The translations under genes were made by a program, and so were the position numbers. From Neobacillus sp. WH10 (GTDB lineage: Bacteria; Bacillota; Bacilli; Bacillales; Cytobacillaceae), in the NCBI RefSeq assembly GCF_030123405.1, contig NZ_CP126110.1, positions 4,774,001 to 4,838,000 of the forward strand: a stretch of 64,000 nt of DNA, written 5' to 3'. Numbering within the stretch: position 1 is the first letter of the stretch; every line of letters starts with the position of its first letter. This document shows positions 61,774 through 64,000 of the stretch, piece after piece. Under the pieces are notes generated by a model, which was not told where the DNA came from, searched no databases, and worked only from the letters and a program-made list of their open reading frames with translations.

Positions 61774-62919
61774 TTAAACAAAATTCTGTGTTGTCGTATT
61801 CCTGCTGAATTTATATACGGCAATTAAGAAAAAGGCAGCAGCAAAGGCAAAGAGAATCAGGAGGTGTAAAGATAACTCACTAATCGAATGCCCTTCCTGA
61901 ATTTTAGTTAATGTATCAAGCGTCCAGCGCTGCGGCAGGAAGTTAGCTATTTTCTGCAATGTTGTTGGCATAACTTCCACAGGCCAGAAGCACCCAGAAA
62001 GCATTACGGTCGGTAAGATAATTAAATTTTGCAAGGCGCTCGCTGCGCTGCGGCTATTTGAAAAAGAAATCAGTACTAGCGATAGTCCAACAGCAATCAG
62101 GGAAAACAGTAACATGACGACCGCGGCTTCCCAATAGGACATGTTCAGGCCAATATTAAAAAGGCTTTTCATGATGGTTAGCGTGATGACAACCTGGATG
62201 GTCATCACAATCATGTTTACCAAGACATTCGCCAATAAATATTTTTTAGCGTTAATCGGTGTCGATAACAGACGAAAGTAGGTACGTTTTTCTTTTTCTA
62301 ACAGAATGATCTCTGACATATTGATTGCTGACATCAGCATAACCATAATCAAGAAACCCATCGTTTGATTCGTCATATTCTTATTTTTCGATGAATCTTT
62401 TAAAGAAGAAGTGGAGAGCTTAAAGTTTGAATGTTGGTAATTCTGATACATCTTCCTAAAGATCTGCTGATTTCCATCTGCTGCTCGGCTGATGGTCGAG
62501 ATATTATCAACATATTGATATAAATAGGACTTCACGAAGCCTGTAATTTGAGCACCTTTGATAGAGGTTAGCTGGATATGATCAGGTCTCCCCGCCAATA
62601 CACTGTCCGAATACCCCTTTTCAAAAGTAATGACACTGTCCAGCTTGCCGGACGTAAGCTGATCCTGAACCTTACCCGCTTCAGTCTCCGTAATCTTCAC
62701 ATTCTTTAATCCCGCTAAAAACTGAATTGTATCCCCAGTAATCTCACTTTCGTCTTGATTGACAACGCCGACATGAAGAATCATTTTTTGATCATCGCCA
62801 TAGGCGAGCAGCGAAATAAAAATTCCGATTAACGGCATAAAAAGATACATAATAATGTTTTTCTTTTTTCGAAATGTCACACTTAACGTGTTTTTAATGA
62901 GCCAGAGAACATCCTTCAT
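61774..62919 (-). CDS. ABC-2 permease, LnrN/YfiN-like
   Basis: 381 residues. One N-terminal helix (NIIMYLFMPLIGIFISLLAY), a large external domain (residues 45-205), then five C-terminal helices (MGFLIMVMLMSAINMSEIIL; LLANVLVNMIVMTIQVVITL; NLIILPTVMLSGCFWPVEVM). It forms an exporter with the adjacent permease and an ATPase that must lie beyond the window. Architecture matches linearmycin-type LnrMN permeases; substrate unproven. Confidence 0.85.
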   Translation of the reverse strand: MKDVLWLIKNTLSVTFRKKKNIIMYLFMPLIGIFISLLAYGDDQKMILHVGVVNQDESEITGDTIQFLAGLKNVKITETEAGKVQDQLTSGKLDSVITFEKGYSDSVLAGRPDHIQLTSIKGAQITGFVKSYLYQYVDNISTISRAADGNQQIFRKMYQNYQHSNFKLSTSSLKDSSKNKNMTNQTMGFLIMVMLMSAINMSEIILLEKEKRTYFRLLSTPINAKKYLLANVLVNMIVMTIQVVITLTIMKSLFNIGLNMSYWEAAVVMLLFSLIAVGLSLVLISFSNSRSAASALQNLIILPTVMLSGCFWPVEVMPTTLQKIANFLPQRWTLDTLTKIQEGHSISELSLHLLILFAFAAAFFLIAVYKFSRNTTTQNFV

Positions 62920-64000
62920 TATAGCCCCTCCCTTCTTTGCAGCGAGATGAACGCTACTAGTAAAAATATGAACGAACCGATCAGATTAAAGCTTATCGCT
63001 GGAATAGCGGCAGCAAAGTCATTTGCATAAATAATTTTTGTTATCGCTGAATTCATCCAGGTTAGCGGTGAAAGGTCAGTAATAAACTTAAAGATTCCTT
63101 CAGGATTCTCAATTTTAAAATAGGCCCCGCCAAAAAAGGACGCTAGCTGAATAAATAACATGATGATGACTTGAGGTGCCGTATTTGTTTTCGTCAGGAA
63201 ACTGACCCCAATTCCCAAACTGACCGCAAACACCACTTCAGTAAGCAGCACTAGAAATACCAGCCCCAGATGGTTACCCCAGTTTGCATTGAATAATAGT
63301 TTGCTAAACAGAATTACTAATATGATACACAAACCATTACTAACTAGACTCCCTAACACTTTTCCGATAAAAATTTCACTTTTCCTTACTGGTGCAGCGA
63401 TCAGGCGATCTGCAGTCCTTCTAACACGTTCACTGACAATTAACGAACTTGCCGGCATCGCCCCGTACAGAACAATCATCGTGGTAATCACGATCGCATA
63501 ATAATCCATCGACCCTGGCTGTTTATTCGGATTTAGCGAGGTTTCCTTAATAAAATCTCTCTGATCCCCAGTTGTAAAGGCAGCTTCCAATTTTTCAGGA
63601 GCTGTTGTCATGATTTCAGAAGCAATATTGTACTTGTCGACATACGCGGAGATCATGCCTTGGAGGATATTCCCTTTAATACTATTACTATTGTTGACAT
63701 ACAGCTGTACCCCTTTTTCGGTCACTTCTACATACCCATCATAGGTACTTTGCTTCACTTCACTTTTTCCATCCATTTTATCGGTGACTTTCTTAAAATG
63801 AATCCCCGACTTTTCAGCCACAGTTATAAACTGCTGAAAACTTCCGCCTTGCGTCGTATCTTTATATAAAACATGTAGATCTTCCACAGGAAGACTCGTC
63901 GTAAACGTGTTCGACAAGGCTGTTCCAAGGACGAGTATTAAGAGTATCGGAAAGGCTAACATAAAAAACAAGGTTTTTGTGTCCCGGAAGTCTGTTTTAA
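62919..64000 (-). CDS. ABC-2 permease, LnrM/YfiM-like, 5' end missing
   Basis: The frame stays open to the window edge (KTDFRDTKTLFFMLAFPILL), so translation starts beyond 64000 and the TTG at 63971 is internal. One N-terminal helix, an external domain of about 150 residues, and a C-terminal membrane part (VSERVRRTADRLIAAPVRKS; GKVLGSLVSNGLCIILVILF; LSPLTWMNSAITKIIYAND). It overlaps the next permease gene by one base and likely pairs with it. Confidence 0.85.
   Translation of the reverse strand, partial: KTDFRDTKTLFFMLAFPILLILVLGTALSNTFTTSLPVEDLHVLYKDTTQGGSFQQFITVAEKSGIHFKKVTDKMDGKSEVKQSTYDGYVEVTEKGVQLYVNNSNSIKGNILQGMISAYVDKYNIASEIMTTAPEKLEAAFTTGDQRDFIKETSLNPNKQPGSMDYYAIVITTMIVLYGAMPASSLIVSERVRRTADRLIAAPVRKSEIFIGKVLGSLVSNGLCIILVILFSKLLFNANWGNHLGLVFLVLLTEVVFAVSLGIGVSFLTKTNTAPQVIIMLFIQLASFFGGAYFKIENPEGIFKFITDLSPLTWMNSAITKIIYANDFAAAIPAISFNLIGSFIFLLVAFISLQRREGL

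Overview
The window is chromosomal DNA of a spore-forming Bacillaceae bacterium, probably Bacillus, Neobacillus, Mesobacillus or a close relative. Gene content and local order match B. subtilis blocks: YvfRSTU, AmiE-NagZ-NamZ, XpaC-YaaN, YsfCD, AlaR-AlaT, GtaB, and a CwlC-like amidase. GGAGG-type ribosome binding sites, frequent TTG/GTG starts and AT-rich intergenic regions fit this. I see no rRNA, tRNA, CRISPR array, prophage or intact insertion sequence.

Layout. 1-5.6 kb: end of a LysE-type exporter, UDP-glucose dehydrogenase, and an ABC exporter with its two-component system. 5.8-10.9 kb: secreted peptidoglycan recycling operon amiE-nagZ-namZ under a catabolite (cre) site and a palindromic operator. 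10.9-12.1 kb: a dense DnaA-box cluster, a 47-aa gene, and a cyclic-di-GMP-I riboswitch in front of a 54-aa gene. 12.6-28.6 kb: cell-wall hydrolases (VanY-type peptidase, two amidases with choline-binding-type repeats), xpaC/yaaN, an anchored serine protease, a PlsY-like protein coupled to an acyltransferase-aminotransferase fusion, comM, and a frameshifted REP-associated (RAYT) transposase. 28.7-39 kb: galU, a molybdopterin oxidoreductase, transporters, galE, a SPOR-type amidase. 39.1-43.4 kb: the cytoplasmic MurNAc operon murQ-murR-murP-mupG. 44.5-49.6 kb: glycolate oxidase GlcDF and alaRT. 49.7-54.8 kb: a stand-alone I9 inhibitor, gpmA, rfbB, a second galE, an EamA transporter. 54.8-64 kb: a large 52-bp tandem repeat array, a diguanylate cyclase, a small sigma factor, a GH84 hexosaminidase, an LCP ligase, and two ABC-2 permeases running off the end.

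How it fits together. The main theme is making, hydrolysing and recycling the cell envelope. Secreted AmiE, NagZ and NamZ trim muropeptides to GlcNAc and MurNAc. MurP imports MurNAc or MurNAc-GlcNAc as the 6-phosphate, MupG splits the phosphodisaccharide, and MurQ removes the lactyl ether under MurR and probable CcpA control. Scattered nucleotide-sugar genes (ugd, galU, two galE, rfbB, a dead mnaA) supply surface polymers that LCP proteins can attach.

The least explained material is non-coding. Twelve copies of a short palindrome (GGTGCCTGACACC) are dispersed around the broken RAYT gene, one pair arranged like a REPIN. Three intergenic arrays have unrelated units of 50-52 bp, and one of these units also occurs alone elsewhere. 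Intergenic regions also hold the DnaA-box cluster and the riboswitch-controlled micro-gene. All family names are from reading the translations by eye; no database search was run.
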